64,000 nucleotides of DNA from Arthrobacter sp. B1805 (GCF_002929745.1 NZ_PJIQ01000004.1:186001-250000), one strand, 5' to 3'. Counted from the stretch's first letter, positions 1 to 10,540 are shown. Notes: generated from the letters alone by a model not told the origin. Numbers and translations: made by a program.

Positions 1-117
1 CGCTCGGAGATACTGCCGAGCGGAGTGATCCCGACAGAGCCCTACGATCAGCCGCTGACGGGAGCGTTCACCGCGGACGGCCTGCTGCGCTTCGACAGGA
101 CCCGCGACGCACGATAG
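1..117 (+). CDS. 5-formyltetrahydrofolate cyclo-ligase, C-terminal fragment
   Basis: The frame is open from the window edge to a TAG at 115-117, giving the last 38 residues of a protein that starts outside. The tail carries a PTEPYDQPL segment followed by a short beta-strand-like end (GLLRF). This resembles the P-x-E-x-(H/Y)-D-x-P close of 5-formyltetrahydrofolate cyclo-ligases, which convert 5-formyl-THF to 5,10-methenyl-THF with ATP. The downstream fmdB gene is a frequent neighbour of this family in actinobacteria. The ATP-binding part is not in the window, so the call rests on a short motif and on context. Confidence 0.6.
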   Translation, partial: RSEILPSGVIPTEPYDQPLTGAFTADGLLRFDRTRDAR

Positions 118-148
118 TCGGACACGGCGCCCGCGCTCGGGGTGTAGA

Positions 149-175
149 CTGGCACTCGACCCCGGAGAGTGCCAA
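149..175 (+). promoter_or_regulatory. CIRCE-like inverted repeat upstream of fmdB
   Basis: The left arm CTGGCACTC (149-157), a 9-base spacer (158-166) and the right arm GAGTGCCAA (167-175) follow the 9-N9-9 layout of the HrcA operator CIRCE (TTAGCACTC-N9-GAGTGCTAA). Eight of the nine arm positions pair. The repeat lies 53 bases before the fmdB ATG, and a TAGACT hexamer just upstream (145-150) could be a -10 box. The arms closely resemble the two CIRCE copies before groES in this same window, so HrcA control of fmdB is a reasonable inference. Confidence 0.7.
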
Positions 176-228
176 TCGACGGTCCAGAGAGCCATCCGGG
201 TCCACGACGTTCGTCCAGGAGGATTTCC

Positions 229-564
229 ATGCCGATGTACGCCTATGCCTGCAAGGATTGCGGCCACGCCTTCGATATCCAGCAGTCGTTCTCCGACGAC
301 TCGCTGACGGTATGCCCCGAGTGCGGCGGCGCCCTGCGGAAAAAGTTCAACAGCGTCGGCGTCGTCTTCAAGGGGACTGGCTTCTACCGCAACGATTCCA
401 GGGACACCAAGACCAGCGTGGAGGCCGGTTCGTCGTCTGCGACATCCGATTCGGGTACCAAGGCCAAGGTCACCTCCGATTCCTCGGCGGGCACGGGTTC
501 CTCGTCGAGCTCCCCGTCAACCTCCTCGGCCACCCCGAGCGGTGGAGGCACCGCCTCCTCCTGA
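229..564 (+). CDS. FmdB-family zinc-ribbon protein
   Basis: This 111-residue protein begins MPMYAYACKDCGHAFD and carries two CxxC pairs (CKDC near residue 8 and CPEC near residue 29), the small zinc ribbon that defines the FmdB/CxxC_CXXC_SSSS family. A KGTGFYRND segment follows at about residues 45-53, then a Ser/Thr/Gly-rich low-complexity tail of about 50 residues. ATG 229 was chosen over the earlier in-frame GTG at 169 because AGGAGG (217-222) sits six bases before it and the domain begins at once. The family is called 'putative regulatory protein' and its biochemical role is unsettled. The CIRCE-like site upstream suggests heat or protein-stress control. Confidence 0.85.
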   Translation: MPMYAYACKDCGHAFDIQQSFSDDSLTVCPECGGALRKKFNSVGVVFKGTGFYRNDSRDTKTSVEAGSSSATSDSGTKAKVTSDSSAGTGSSSSSPSTSSATPSGGGTASS

Positions 565-672
565 AGGTGCGGGGAGGAACTTCCCTACGTCGCCACCGCG
601 TCGGGCGCGCTGATGTCCACATACGCCTGATCGCAGGACCACGCACGCGGAGGCCCGGCCTACGGTCGGTTC

Positions 673-1344
673 ATGAACCAGACGAATCACGCCGGACGCC
701 CCCCGATCCGGTATCGCCTGCGCAGGCGCATCCAGCGACACAGGCGCCTGATCGCCTGCCTGCTGCTCAGTGCCGCCGCGGGTGTCGCCGTTGAAGCCGC
801 CGTGGGTGAGGACTACGCAACGACCACCGTCGTCAGCGCTGCACACGACCTCCCCGTCGGGAAGGTGCTGAGCGACGCCGACGTCGCACTCATCGACCTT
901 CCGGAACAAGCGATGGGCGGGCCCGCCTACCAGGACCGGTCCCAGGTGGTCGGCCAGCAGCTGGCTGCTCCCCTGTCCCAGGGGTCGCCGATTCCACCGA
1001 CGGCGCTCGTGGGTGACGGCCTGCTGACGGGTACCGCGCCGGGAACTGTCGCCGTGCCCATCAGGCCGGCCGATCCGGCCACAGTCCAGCTCCTGGCCCC
1101 GGGTCAGATCGTCGACGTCATCCTGAGTACGGGCAACGGCTACGACGTCGCGTCGGAATCGACGGTCCTCGCTCGCTCCGTCCCGGTCGTGTGGGCTGCT
1201 CCGGGCGGCTCGGGAGGCACGTGGCCAGGGGCCGACGACGACGCCGGACTCGTCGTCGTCGCCGCCGGAGCGAAGGAAGCCGCTGCGCTCGCCGGAGCGT
1301 CGAGCTCAGGGGATGTCCACCTCGTGTTGAGAACAGCCCCGTGA
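673..1344 (+). CDS. SAF-domain (CpaB/RcpC-like) membrane-anchored protein
   Basis: This 223-residue protein has a basic N-terminus, one predicted membrane segment at about residues 27-43, then an SAF-type domain (ATTTVVSAAHDLPVGKVLSDADV onward, about residues 50-110) and a beta-rich C-terminal part. This layout matches the RcpC/CpaB family, which is linked to Flp/Tad pilus assembly, and actinobacterial SAF-domain proteins of unknown role. No pilin, prepilin peptidase, CpaF or TadB gene lies in the window, so pilus involvement cannot be inferred from context. It follows fmdB by about 108 bases on the same strand and could share its transcript. Confidence 0.75.
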   Translation: MNQTNHAGRPPIRYRLRRRIQRHRRLIACLLLSAAAGVAVEAAVGEDYATTTVVSAAHDLPVGKVLSDADVALIDLPEQAMGGPAYQDRSQVVGQQLAAPLSQGSPIPPTALVGDGLLTGTAPGTVAVPIRPADPATVQLLAPGQIVDVILSTGNGYDVASESTVLARSVPVVWAAPGGSGGTWPGADDDAGLVVVAAGAKEAAALAGASSSGDVHLVLRTAP

Positions 1345-1378
1345 GCCCGGCGGACTCACGGGAGGAGCGTCGACGCGA

Positions 1379-4300
1379 TCAGCCCCAGTGCGGGGGACGC
1401 TGCTCCTGAAGCCAATCGTCGTGATTCTCCTCGGCGTCGCCCCAGGTTCGGGGGTCGTCCTCGCCCGCGGTCGTCGGAAGCGCAGGAGAGGCATCCTCTG
1501 CTGCTCCTGCTTCACGGCCGACGATGATGCCACGTCCCGGGTGCTGCTCGTCCTTCCGCATCCTGGCGGCGTCCTTTCGCGTTCGCGGCTGCTCTGACAT
1601 CTCACGCGGGGGGAGGCCGATGAGGGCCGAAGCCCGCTGGGCGCACCCATCGGGATCGGTGAACACCTCGATCGTCCACAACGGCATGTAGCGCCACCCC
1701 ATACGCTCGAGGACCTGGGGTCGGAGGCGGCTTCGCTCCCTCACGGACATCGACCCGTAGCGGGTTGTACCGTCGGATTCAATCGCGAGCGGCGCCGGGC
1801 GCTCGTCCGACACCGTCGCAGCGCTGCCGTCGGCACTTCCTTCGACACTGACGCCCGGAGGCCGCACCGCGACGATGTCGAGGACGCCTGCGTAGTGGTC
1901 CCACACGTCCGCGCCACGGTACCTCAGGCGGTCCACCAGATCCGCAACCAGTGGATCCTCGTTGCCGCCTGACCTGACCGCGTTGTGTCCCCCGTCGCCC
2001 CCGAGTTCGCGCTGCAGGAGTTCGAAGAAGTCCAGCGCCCCCGTCGTGAGGCGGTCGGGATCGAGGTCGGAGGGCTCGAAGCACGTCAGCACATGCTGCA
2101 GGCGCCGCGCCCTCGTCATGGCCATGACGAAGTTCTTGCGACCGTCGGAGCCGGACAACGGACCGAAGGAATGCAGTGCACGTCCGTGCGGGGTCCGTCC
2201 GTAGCCGAGCGAGAAGATGATGTCGTCGCGCACCAACCCACCGGCTCGCTGGACGGGAACCACACGGAAGGCTTCCCTGCGCGGTGTGAAGAAGTCGGCC
2301 GCCCAGGGGAATTCCGCCATCTGCAGGCGGATCGCCTCTCCCACGCGCGCTGCATGCCGTGCACTCGCCGTCACGACCGCGAGCGAGAAGCTCGGGCGGC
2401 GGCGGATGTGGTCGAAGACCAGTTCGACGACGCGGTTCACCTCGACGTCGACGCTCTCCACGCCGTCGTGCTCCGAGCTCGGCATGCCGGTGCCGTTGGG
2501 CAGGTACTCGACCACGAGCCCTCGACCCTCACCCGTCACTTCGGAGGCCTGCGGCAGTCGCGAGAGCTTCCCGTCGTAGAACGATTCGCTCAGGTACGTG
2601 TCGAGACCGCGATCGACCCCCCGGTAGACCTCTGTCAGCCCGCGGACCGGCAGTACCTCGCGCAACGAGTCGAATGCACTCGGTAGCGGCTCGAGGGTCG
2701 TCGCCCGGTCGGCGGCCTGCACCTCGATGCTGAAGCGGGTGGGGTGGGCGAGGCGATCGTCGCCGAAGACGACGACCTGCGCCGCGCGCGCCACGCAGGG
2801 CACCGCACTCTGCAGGGACATCGACTCACCGTCGAGGACAACCGCGGTGTCGAACGTGTAGCCCTCGGGAACGGTGCCCCTGATCGTCAGCGGGCTCACG
2901 GCCCAGACGGGCAGCAGTGCCGCGACCAGGTCCCGGTGAAGGCTTGCGAAGACCTCGAGGGTGAGGGTGCCGTCCTTGAGTTCCTGCCGCAGGCGGCCGG
3001 CATCGTCGGGGTGATCCGCCACGGCGTTCCGCCACCGTTCCGCGAGCGTCCAGCGGATCCGGGCAGGGCCGGACGCGATGTGGGCGTTGTCCGCCAGACG
3101 GTACTCGGCCTCGAGCTTGCGGAGGCTGGCGCCGTCGGACATGGCGAGGTAGTCGTCACCGCTGATCATCGCCTCCAGAGCGGACTGCCACCAGGCGAGC
3201 TCCAACTCCGGGCCGACCCCTTCCGCAGGAACCTCGCGGGCTGCGAGGTCGGCGAGCAGTTCACCCAGCCCCTGCTCACGCATCTCGTCGAGCAGCAGCG
3301 TGCGCTCCGGCAGCGTCTCCAGGGTCTCCCGGTCCGATGCGAGGCCGCTCAGGATCGCCTCGAGCCCGTCCAGTTCGAGGGACGCGAGGTCCGGGTGCCG
3401 TGACGTGGGCCGCAGTATCTCGGTCAGGTCCGCGAGGCGGGCCTCGACGGCCTGATACGACGCGTGGATCTCGGCGAGTCCGGTCGGCACCGAGGGATGC
3501 CGCTCGGTCAGCGCGTAGCGCGTCCACAACGTGCGTTGCTGCTGCACTTCGAGAAGGGAGGTGTGGAGGTCCGAGATGTGCACGCCGGGCCGGATGTACT
3601 CCTTGGCGACGCGCCGGAGCCGCGACCTCGTCATCGAGCTCATCTCGATGTCGCGTTCCTTGCGCCACGATGACGGCGCGGTCGCCGAGATCAGGTCGGT
3701 CACGGGTCGGTCGAAGATGTCGGGCGTGAACTTGTCGAGACTCCCCCGCACCGCCACCAGGAGCTCGAGCTGCTCACCCCACTCCCTGAAGGTCGCGCCG
3801 AGCGTGATGTGCGAATGCTCTGCTACGCGCTGCACCCGATTCCGCAGGTCGGGGATCTCCGTCGAGAGCTGCTGCGCCAGACCGTGCGCGTGCTCGGTCT
3901 CCTTGCGGTTGAGCAGCTGCGCGCCGTACCAGGGACTCTCGGTCGAGGCCTTGCTGAAGCTACCCAGTTCCGCTGCACGCCGGAGGTGCTCGCTCAGTTC
4001 CTTGCGATCAGCGATCGAGTCGAGGACGCTGCGCTTGAGGCGCACCGTGGTGGAAGGCGCAGGGTCGAGGGCCGTGAGGCCGGCGAGGGACTGCATGGCC
4101 TGATAGGGCGAGCACGCCCAGCGGCTCCGGACGTTGTGGAGGCTTCGCACGTGCTCCATGAGCTGGTGGCGGTGACCCGTCAACGTGGAGTGCAGGGATT
4201 CGAGGTGCGGCTCCGTCGCCTTCTCGTTCCGCACCAGGGCACGGATGACGGCCTCCCGCAGCTGCGCGGGACCGGTCTGACTGCCGAGCTGGAGCACGAG

Positions 4301-5464
4301 TGAGCCGAGATTCAGCCCGTCGAGATCCTGCACCAACTCGTTGAGGGTGCCCCGGCGCTCGGCCGCGACGACGACGCGGCTGCCGACAGCGGCCGCCCGC
4401 GCAACGACGTTCAGCGCGGTCTGTGTCTGCCCCGTTCCCGGCGGTGTGGCCACGGCGAGGCTCACGCCGGCCGAGGCGAGGTCCAGGACCTCCTGCTGCG
4501 CCCGGTCCGCGTCGAGGATCAGCAGCTCGTGCGCCGGATCCCGCTCGTCCGCGGGCGGGAAGGACAGTCCGTCCGCTGCCCCGGAAAGGACCGAAGCTGC
4601 CCCTGCGTCTCCCCGCGCCGACGCGATGAGGGCAGCGAGCACCGGGTGTTCGGGGCGGAGTGCCGGATCGCCCTTGACGCCTGCGAGGTCGGCGAATGTC
4701 GACACGAGGATCCGGTGCTCGACGGACATCCCGCGGACGCCGTCCGCCAGGACCCGCATGCGCTCGAGCACGGGGTAGGGATCGAAGCGCGCGGTGCCGT
4801 AGGCCAGCCGGGCGATGCCGGTCGGGTCCACCTGCAAGCCCTGGTGGTCCCGCAGGTGGCGCACGAGGGCCGGATTCATCCGGGCCTGCTCTGTGATCTG
4901 CAGTTCGTAGTCGTCCTGTGAGGCATGCACCGTCAGTGACACAGCAGTGAGGAGCACCGGTGCGTTCAATGTCTCCGAACGTCCTGCATCGTCCACCGAT
5001 CGCCAGGACGCCGTTCCGGCGGCGAGGTATCCGACGTCGATGCCGCGCTCGGTTCCGAGTTCGAAGATCTTCGCCCGCAGGGCTCGTGCGGCCGCCTTGG
5101 CCGCACTGTACTGGACGGGGTCCCGCAGAAGCGTCGACAGACGCGTCCGGCGACCGGCGAGGAGTTGCGCGAGCCCGGAGGGGTGCGCGTGGGTCAGGTC
5201 GATGCTCGTGCCGGCCGACGGCCGGAAGTGGAGCAGCGTGTCCCCGCTCGCCTGCGCACCGAGGCCCTCGAGCCACGGAACGAGGAAGTCCTGCGCCGAC
5301 GACCGATCCTCGGACCCGGCAGCATCCTGCTGGCCGGTCCCGGTGCTCCGCTGGTCCTCCTGCAGCTGATCCGCCGGCGTCGCTGCCGCATCCCGCTGGT
5401 CCTGCTCCGGCACGACGGCCTTCTTCCCTGCATTGTCACGTGCTGATCTCGACCAGATTGGCAT
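1379..5464 (-). CDS. Large SF1-helicase-like protein with C-terminal restriction-endonuclease-like domain
   Basis: This protein of about 1361 residues starts at ATG 5464; a TTG at 5509 would add 15 residues. A P-loop-like stretch at about residues 340-349 reads TPPGTGQTQT, with Gln where Walker A normally has Lys (residue 346). A Walker-B-like segment reads VVLDGES, where SF1 helicases usually have DE. Near the C-terminus, GYGRTPHGRALHSFGPLS followed by MAMTRARR looks like SF1 motifs V and VI. The end (PLAIESDGTTRYG, RSRLRPQVLERMGWRY) resembles the Vsr/DUF559-like nuclease fold seen at the end of DUF4011-type helicases, some of which have been reported in anti-phage systems. The ATPase may be inactive or atypical. 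It stands alone, convergent with the SAF gene and tandem with guaA. Confidence 0.7.
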   Translation of the reverse strand: MPIWSRSARDNAGKKAVVPEQDQRDAAATPADQLQEDQRSTGTGQQDAAGSEDRSSAQDFLVPWLEGLGAQASGDTLLHFRPSAGTSIDLTHAHPSGLAQLLAGRRTRLSTLLRDPVQYSAAKAAARALRAKIFELGTERGIDVGYLAAGTASWRSVDDAGRSETLNAPVLLTAVSLTVHASQDDYELQITEQARMNPALVRHLRDHQGLQVDPTGIARLAYGTARFDPYPVLERMRVLADGVRGMSVEHRILVSTFADLAGVKGDPALRPEHPVLAALIASARGDAGAASVLSGAADGLSFPPADERDPAHELLILDADRAQQEVLDLASAGVSLAVATPPGTGQTQTALNVVARAAAVGSRVVVAAERRGTLNELVQDLDGLNLGSLVLQLGSQTGPAQLREAVIRALVRNEKATEPHLESLHSTLTGHRHQLMEHVRSLHNVRSRWACSPYQAMQSLAGLTALDPAPSTTVRLKRSVLDSIADRKELSEHLRRAAELGSFSKASTESPWYGAQLLNRKETEHAHGLAQQLSTEIPDLRNRVQRVAEHSHITLGATFREWGEQLELLVAVRGSLDKFTPDIFDRPVTDLISATAPSSWRKERDIEMSSMTRSRLRRVAKEYIRPGVHISDLHTSLLEVQQQRTLWTRYALTERHPSVPTGLAEIHASYQAVEARLADLTEILRPTSRHPDLASLELDGLEAILSGLASDRETLETLPERTLLLDEMREQGLGELLADLAAREVPAEGVGPELELAWWQSALEAMISGDDYLAMSDGASLRKLEAEYRLADNAHIASGPARIRWTLAERWRNAVADHPDDAGRLRQELKDGTLTLEVFASLHRDLVAALLPVWAVSPLTIRGTVPEGYTFDTAVVLDGESMSLQSAVPCVARAAQVVVFGDDRLAHPTRFSIEVQAADRATTLEPLPSAFDSLREVLPVRGLTEVYRGVDRGLDTYLSESFYDGKLSRLPQASEVTGEGRGLVVEYLPNGTGMPSSEHDGVESVDVEVNRVVELVFDHIRRRPSFSLAVVTASARHAARVGEAIRLQMAEFPWAADFFTPRREAFRVVPVQRAGGLVRDDIIFSLGYGRTPHGRALHSFGPLSGSDGRKNFVMAMTRARRLQHVLTCFEPSDLDPDRLTTGALDFFELLQRELGGDGGHNAVRSGGNEDPLVADLVDRLRYRGADVWDHYAGVLDIVAVRPPGVSVEGSADGSAATVSDERPAPLAIESDGTTRYGSMSVRERSRLRPQVLERMGWRYMPLWTIEVFTDPDGCAQRASALIGLPPREMSEQPRTRKDAARMRKDEQHPGRGIIVGREAGAAEDASPALPTTAGEDDPRTWGDAEENHDDWLQEQRPPHWG

Positions 5465-5557
5465 GTCTTCCAAGCTATCCGAAAAGCGGACGGTCCCTGC
5501 GGATAGCAACGCTGCCCGGGCGGACCGAAGTAGGTTTATCGCCGCCCGGACCGCTGC

Positions 5558-7144
<1,587 letters not shown>

Positions 7145-7246
7145 CTATCAACAATAGTCCGCGTGCACCGGCGTCGCACATTGGGATGACGGTCCACCGA
7201 GCAGTTGGAAGCCGTCCGTGACCACTCCACGCCGGTCACGGGGGCA

Positions 7247-7753
7247 TCAGTAGCGCGGCGCGGCCTCGGGGTGTGCCGTCAGGTCCTGCTCCGCCTGCCG
7301 GTGGACCCGCTTCTCGACGAAGAACGACAGCAGGGGCACGACGCCGCCGAGCGCGATCAGGACGAAGCGGCTGAACGGCCACCGCATGAACTGCCAGAGC
7401 CGGAAGTCGGCGATCAGGTACACGACGTAGAGCCAGCCGTGCACGATCAGCACCGCCGTGGAGAGGTTGAACCCGCCCGCCGTCTCGGCGACGACCTCGG
7501 GCAGGAACTGGATGGCTGCACCGCCGCCCGCGACGATCTCGGAGTCGAAGCCGTACTTGGCGACCATCTCGACGACGACGAGCAGGAGCATGACGCCCGT
7601 GGCATAGGCCAGCACCTTGTAGAACGCGAGCGCGGACCTGATCTGCCTGTGGGTTCCCCCGAAGCGCCGCTTCGGTGTGCCCTTCGATGGCGTAGGTCCA
7701 GTAGCTCCGGTTGCTCCGCTTGCTCCGCTTGGTTCCAGGGTGGGCTCAGTCAC
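7247..7753 (-). CDS. DUF3817 integral membrane protein
   Basis: This 168-residue protein starts at GTG 7753. A Gly/Ala/Thr/Pro-rich N-terminal tail of about 30 residues precedes three predicted membrane segments: VLAYATGVMLLLVVVEM, STAVLIVHGWLYVVYLI and FVLIALGGVVPLLSFFV. The pattern FYKVLAYATG...KYGF...HGWLYVVYLIADFRLW is typical of the DUF3817 (YdzA-like) family, whose function is unknown. Its start overlaps the stop of the SURF1 gene by 8 bases (GTGACTGA), so the two are probably translationally coupled, which loosely ties it to respiratory membrane biogenesis. Confidence 0.85.
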   Translation of the reverse strand: MTEPTLEPSGASGATGATGPTPSKGTPKRRFGGTHRQIRSALAFYKVLAYATGVMLLLVVVEMVAKYGFDSEIVAGGGAAIQFLPEVVAETAGGFNLSTAVLIVHGWLYVVYLIADFRLWQFMRWPFSRFVLIALGGVVPLLSFFVEKRVHRQAEQDLTAHPEAAPRY

Positions 7754-8651
7754 TGTGCGCGCTTCTTTCAGTGTCGGACGTCGGGTCGGTTGACGCATGG
7801 GTGGACGGGCCGGCACCGGTCACGACGACGGAGGCGTCGGGCCGTCGGTCGGCGCCCTCCGCCTGCGCTGCCTCGGCGGCATCGGCGGCGTCCTCGAGGG
7901 AGCGGCGGTAGTCGTCGGCAACCAGGCGCCACCACAGGAAGAAGGCGAAGCCGGCGAAGACGACCCACTCGATCGCGTAGAAGATGTTCAGCCAGTTGAT
8001 CGGCGTCTCCTGCGGCTGCGGACCGACGACGACCTGCCGCATGCCCTCGGCGAAGGGGACATCGGTACCGCCGACCGTCACCTCCGACGCGACGACGAAA
8101 GCGGAATAGGACTCGCGGTCCCACAGGTTGGTCAGTTCGGCAGTGGCCAGCGTGGGCACCTGCCCTTCCACGGGCCGCTGCACCTCGGGGGCTTCCGGTG
8201 GCAGGAGGCGACCGACGACGGAGGCCGGGCCCTGCTGTTCCTCGATCGCAGCGGCTTCATCGGCCTCCGGCACCCACCCGAGCACGACGGGGATGACGGC
8301 ACCGCCGACGCCCGGTTCCGGGTCCCCGTCCGATCCCTCGACCGCGAAGGCCTCGACGACCCAGAGGCCGTCCTCGCCCTCGGACAACCGGTTCTGCACC
8401 AGGACCCTGGTGCCCGACAGGAAACTGCCGTCCAGCGAGACCATCTGATCGGCAGTGCTCGAATACAGCGGAGTGAGGGGTTGCAGCACCTCGGTCAGCG
8501 GGCGGACGTTCTCGGTGGCACTCGGCGCAGGCGGCGGTGCGTCGCGGGAAGAGCTGAACTGCCACTGGCTGAGGAGCACGAAGACCGCCGCGATGGCCAT
8601 GGCGAGGATCAGCATGAGGATCCATCGAGGCTTGAGCGCGGTCTTCAACAC
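7746..8651 (-). CDS. SURF1-family cytochrome oxidase assembly protein
   Basis: This 301-residue protein (GTG start) has the SURF1 topology: an N-terminal membrane segment (about residues 10-27), a roughly 190-residue extracytoplasmic domain, and a second membrane segment near residues 222-240 (WLNIFYAIEWVVFAGFAFFLWW). Inner motifs such as VLVQNR and PVVLGWVP, and the NLWDRESYSAFVV stretch, fit the family. SURF1 proteins help insert heme into the aa3-type cytochrome c oxidase. The C-terminal tail is acidic and Ala-rich. It is coupled to the downstream DUF3817 gene by an 8-base overlap. Confidence 0.88.
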   Translation of the reverse strand: MLKTALKPRWILMLILAMAIAAVFVLLSQWQFSSSRDAPPPAPSATENVRPLTEVLQPLTPLYSSTADQMVSLDGSFLSGTRVLVQNRLSEGEDGLWVVEAFAVEGSDGDPEPGVGGAVIPVVLGWVPEADEAAAIEEQQGPASVVGRLLPPEAPEVQRPVEGQVPTLATAELTNLWDRESYSAFVVASEVTVGGTDVPFAEGMRQVVVGPQPQETPINWLNIFYAIEWVVFAGFAFFLWWRLVADDYRRSLEDAADAAEAAQAEGADRRPDASVVVTGAGPSTHASTDPTSDTERSAHSD

Positions 8652-8830
8652 CCCTCAACGGTACTTCGTACGGCTGTAGAACAACGAATGCCGGAGGGCC
8701 TGGACTCTGATGGCCGAGCCGGCGGAAGAGTCGTCGGGGGAGCCTATAGCTTGCTGGAGGGCACGTATGCCTCGCTGTGGAAATCCTGGCGGAACGAGTA
8801 GCGCGTCCGTACTCGCCGTCCGCCCGGTCG

Positions 8831-9322
8831 CTAGTGGTCGAAGAACACCAGGGACGAGTTGATCAGCTCGGCGATGACCTCGGCGTCGTGCGCCCGGCGC
8901 AGCGACTCCCGGAAGTTCTCCTTGAACAGGCTCCGAGCGATCGTGGCCAGCACTTCGAGATGCTCCGAGAAGGATTGTGCCGGCGTGGCCATGAGGAGCA
9001 CGAGCGTCGCCGGACCGTCCACGGCGCCGAAGTCGAGGCTGTGCCCGAACCGGGTGACACCGACCGCGATGGAGGTCTGGTTGACGTACTGGCTGCGAGC
9101 GTGCGGCAGGCCCACACCGCCCGGCAGTCCCGTCGCCATCTGGTGCTCGCGGGAATTGACCTGGTCGAGGAAGGCCTCCAGGTCCGAGATACGCCCGGCC
9201 TCGTACAAGCGTCCGGCGAGTTGCGCCGAGGCGTCCTCCTTGGAGGTCGCCTCCATCTCGAGGATCACGAGCTCGGGAGTGGTCAGTCCGGCGTCGTGCA
9301 GGTCAAGGGACAGGTCGCTCAC
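8831..9322 (-). CDS. PTS fructose/mannitol-type EIIA domain protein
   Basis: This 163-residue single-domain EIIA begins at GTG 9322; GAAAGG lies six bases upstream, which excludes the longer frame open to 9460. The phospho-acceptor is His74 in GGVGLPHARSQYV, the usual PtsN/FruA-type EIIA signature. Its fellow PTS components are not adjacent, so it could be a stand-alone EIIA for a distant transporter or a regulatory PtsN-like protein. It lies 19 bases after guaB3 on the same strand and is probably cotranscribed with it. The window also encodes PtsI and a complete EIICBA for mannitol elsewhere. Confidence 0.85.
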   Translation of the reverse strand: MSDLSLDLHDAGLTTPELVILEMEATSKEDASAQLAGRLYEAGRISDLEAFLDQVNSREHQMATGLPGGVGLPHARSQYVNQTSIAVGVTRFGHSLDFGAVDGPATLVLLMATPAQSFSEHLEVLATIARSLFKENFRESLRRAHDAEVIAELINSSLVFFDH

Positions 9323-9341
9323 AGTATGCCTTTCGGAACCA

Positions 9342-10481
9342 TCAGTCGGTGGAGATGTACGGCGAGAGGACGACTTCCACGCGCTGGAACTCCTTGAGGT
9401 CCGAGTAGCCGGTGGTGGCCATCGCCCGCCGCAGCGCGCCGATGAGATTCGACGTGCCATCCGTGTGGTGGGAGGGGCCCCACAGCACTTCCTGGAGCGG
9501 ACCGACGGTGCCGATGTTCACCCTGTCGCCGCGTGGCAGTTCATGGTGGTGCGCTTCCTGGCCCCAGTGCCAGCCCTTGCCGGGTGCCTCCTCGGCACGG
9601 GCGAGCGCCGAACCGAGCATGACGGCGTCTGCGCCCATGGCGATCGCCTTCACGATGTCGCCGCTGGCCCCCATGCCGCCGTCGGCGATGACGTGGACGT
9701 ACCGGCCTCCGGATTCGTCCATGTAGTCGCGGCGGGCTCCGGCGACGTCGGCGATGGCGGAGGCGAGCGGCGAGTGGATGCCGAGCGCGCGGCGCGTCGT
9801 GGTGGTCGCCCCGCCGCCGAAACCGACGAGCACACCGGCGGCACCGGTCCGCATGAGGTGGAGGGCGGGCGTGTAGCCGGCCGCACCGCCGACGATCACG
9901 GGGACGTCGAGTTCGTAGATGAACTTCTTCAGATCCAGCGGCTGCTCGTTCTTCGACACGTGCTCCGCAGAAACCGTCGTGCCGCGGATCACGAAGATGT
10001 CGACGCCCGCGGCGAGGACCGTCTTGTAGAACTGCTGGGTGCGCTGTGGCGTCAGGGCACCGGCGACGGTGACACCCGCCTCACGGATCTCGGCGAGGCG
10101 GCTCGTGATGAGGTCCGCCTGGATGGGTGCGTCGTAGAGCTCCTGCATGCGCCGGGTTGCTGCGGGGCTGAAGTTCTCGGTGCTCAGTCCCGCGATCTCG
10201 TCGAGGACGGGCTGTGGGTCCTCGTATCGGGTCCACAACCCCTCGAGATTGAGTACGCCGAGACCGCCGAGCCTGCCCATGGCGATAGCCGTGGCGGGTG
10301 ACATCGCCGAGTCCATGGGGGCTGCGACGACGGGCATCTCGAACTGGTAGGCGTCGATCTGCCAGCCGACGGAGACGTCGAGCGGATCACGCGTGCGCCG
10401 CGAGGGCACCACCGCCACGTCATCCAGCGAATATGCCCTGCGTCCGCGCTTGCTTCGGCCAATCTCGATCTCGTAAGTCAC
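9342..10481 (-). CDS. GuaB3-family IMP dehydrogenase-related protein
   Basis: This 379-residue protein (GTG start) has the TIM-barrel of the IMPDH/GMP reductase family, without the CBS pair found in GuaB. It shows APMDSAMSPATAIAMGRLGGLG at the N-terminus and the nucleotide-binding VIADGGM and ADAVMLGS motifs. The loop holding the catalytic Cys in IMPDH (GPGSICTT in guaB of this window) here reads GFGGGATTTTR, with no Cys. This is the GuaB3 subgroup, widespread in actinobacteria. A cyanobacterial GuaB3 has been reported to act as a GMP reductase, but function here is not proven. Confidence 0.9.
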   Translation of the reverse strand: MTYEIEIGRSKRGRRAYSLDDVAVVPSRRTRDPLDVSVGWQIDAYQFEMPVVAAPMDSAMSPATAIAMGRLGGLGVLNLEGLWTRYEDPQPVLDEIAGLSTENFSPAATRRMQELYDAPIQADLITSRLAEIREAGVTVAGALTPQRTQQFYKTVLAAGVDIFVIRGTTVSAEHVSKNEQPLDLKKFIYELDVPVIVGGAAGYTPALHLMRTGAAGVLVGFGGGATTTTRRALGIHSPLASAIADVAGARRDYMDESGGRYVHVIADGGMGASGDIVKAIAMGADAVMLGSALARAEEAPGKGWHWGQEAHHHELPRGDRVNIGTVGPLQEVLWGPSHHTDGTSNLIGALRRAMATTGYSDLKEFQRVEVVLSPYISTD

Positions 10482-10540
10482 TGCTCTAGGTTAGCCCAGC
10501 GCGGCCCGCGGACGAGCGGCACGTCATGCTGCGACGGGCA

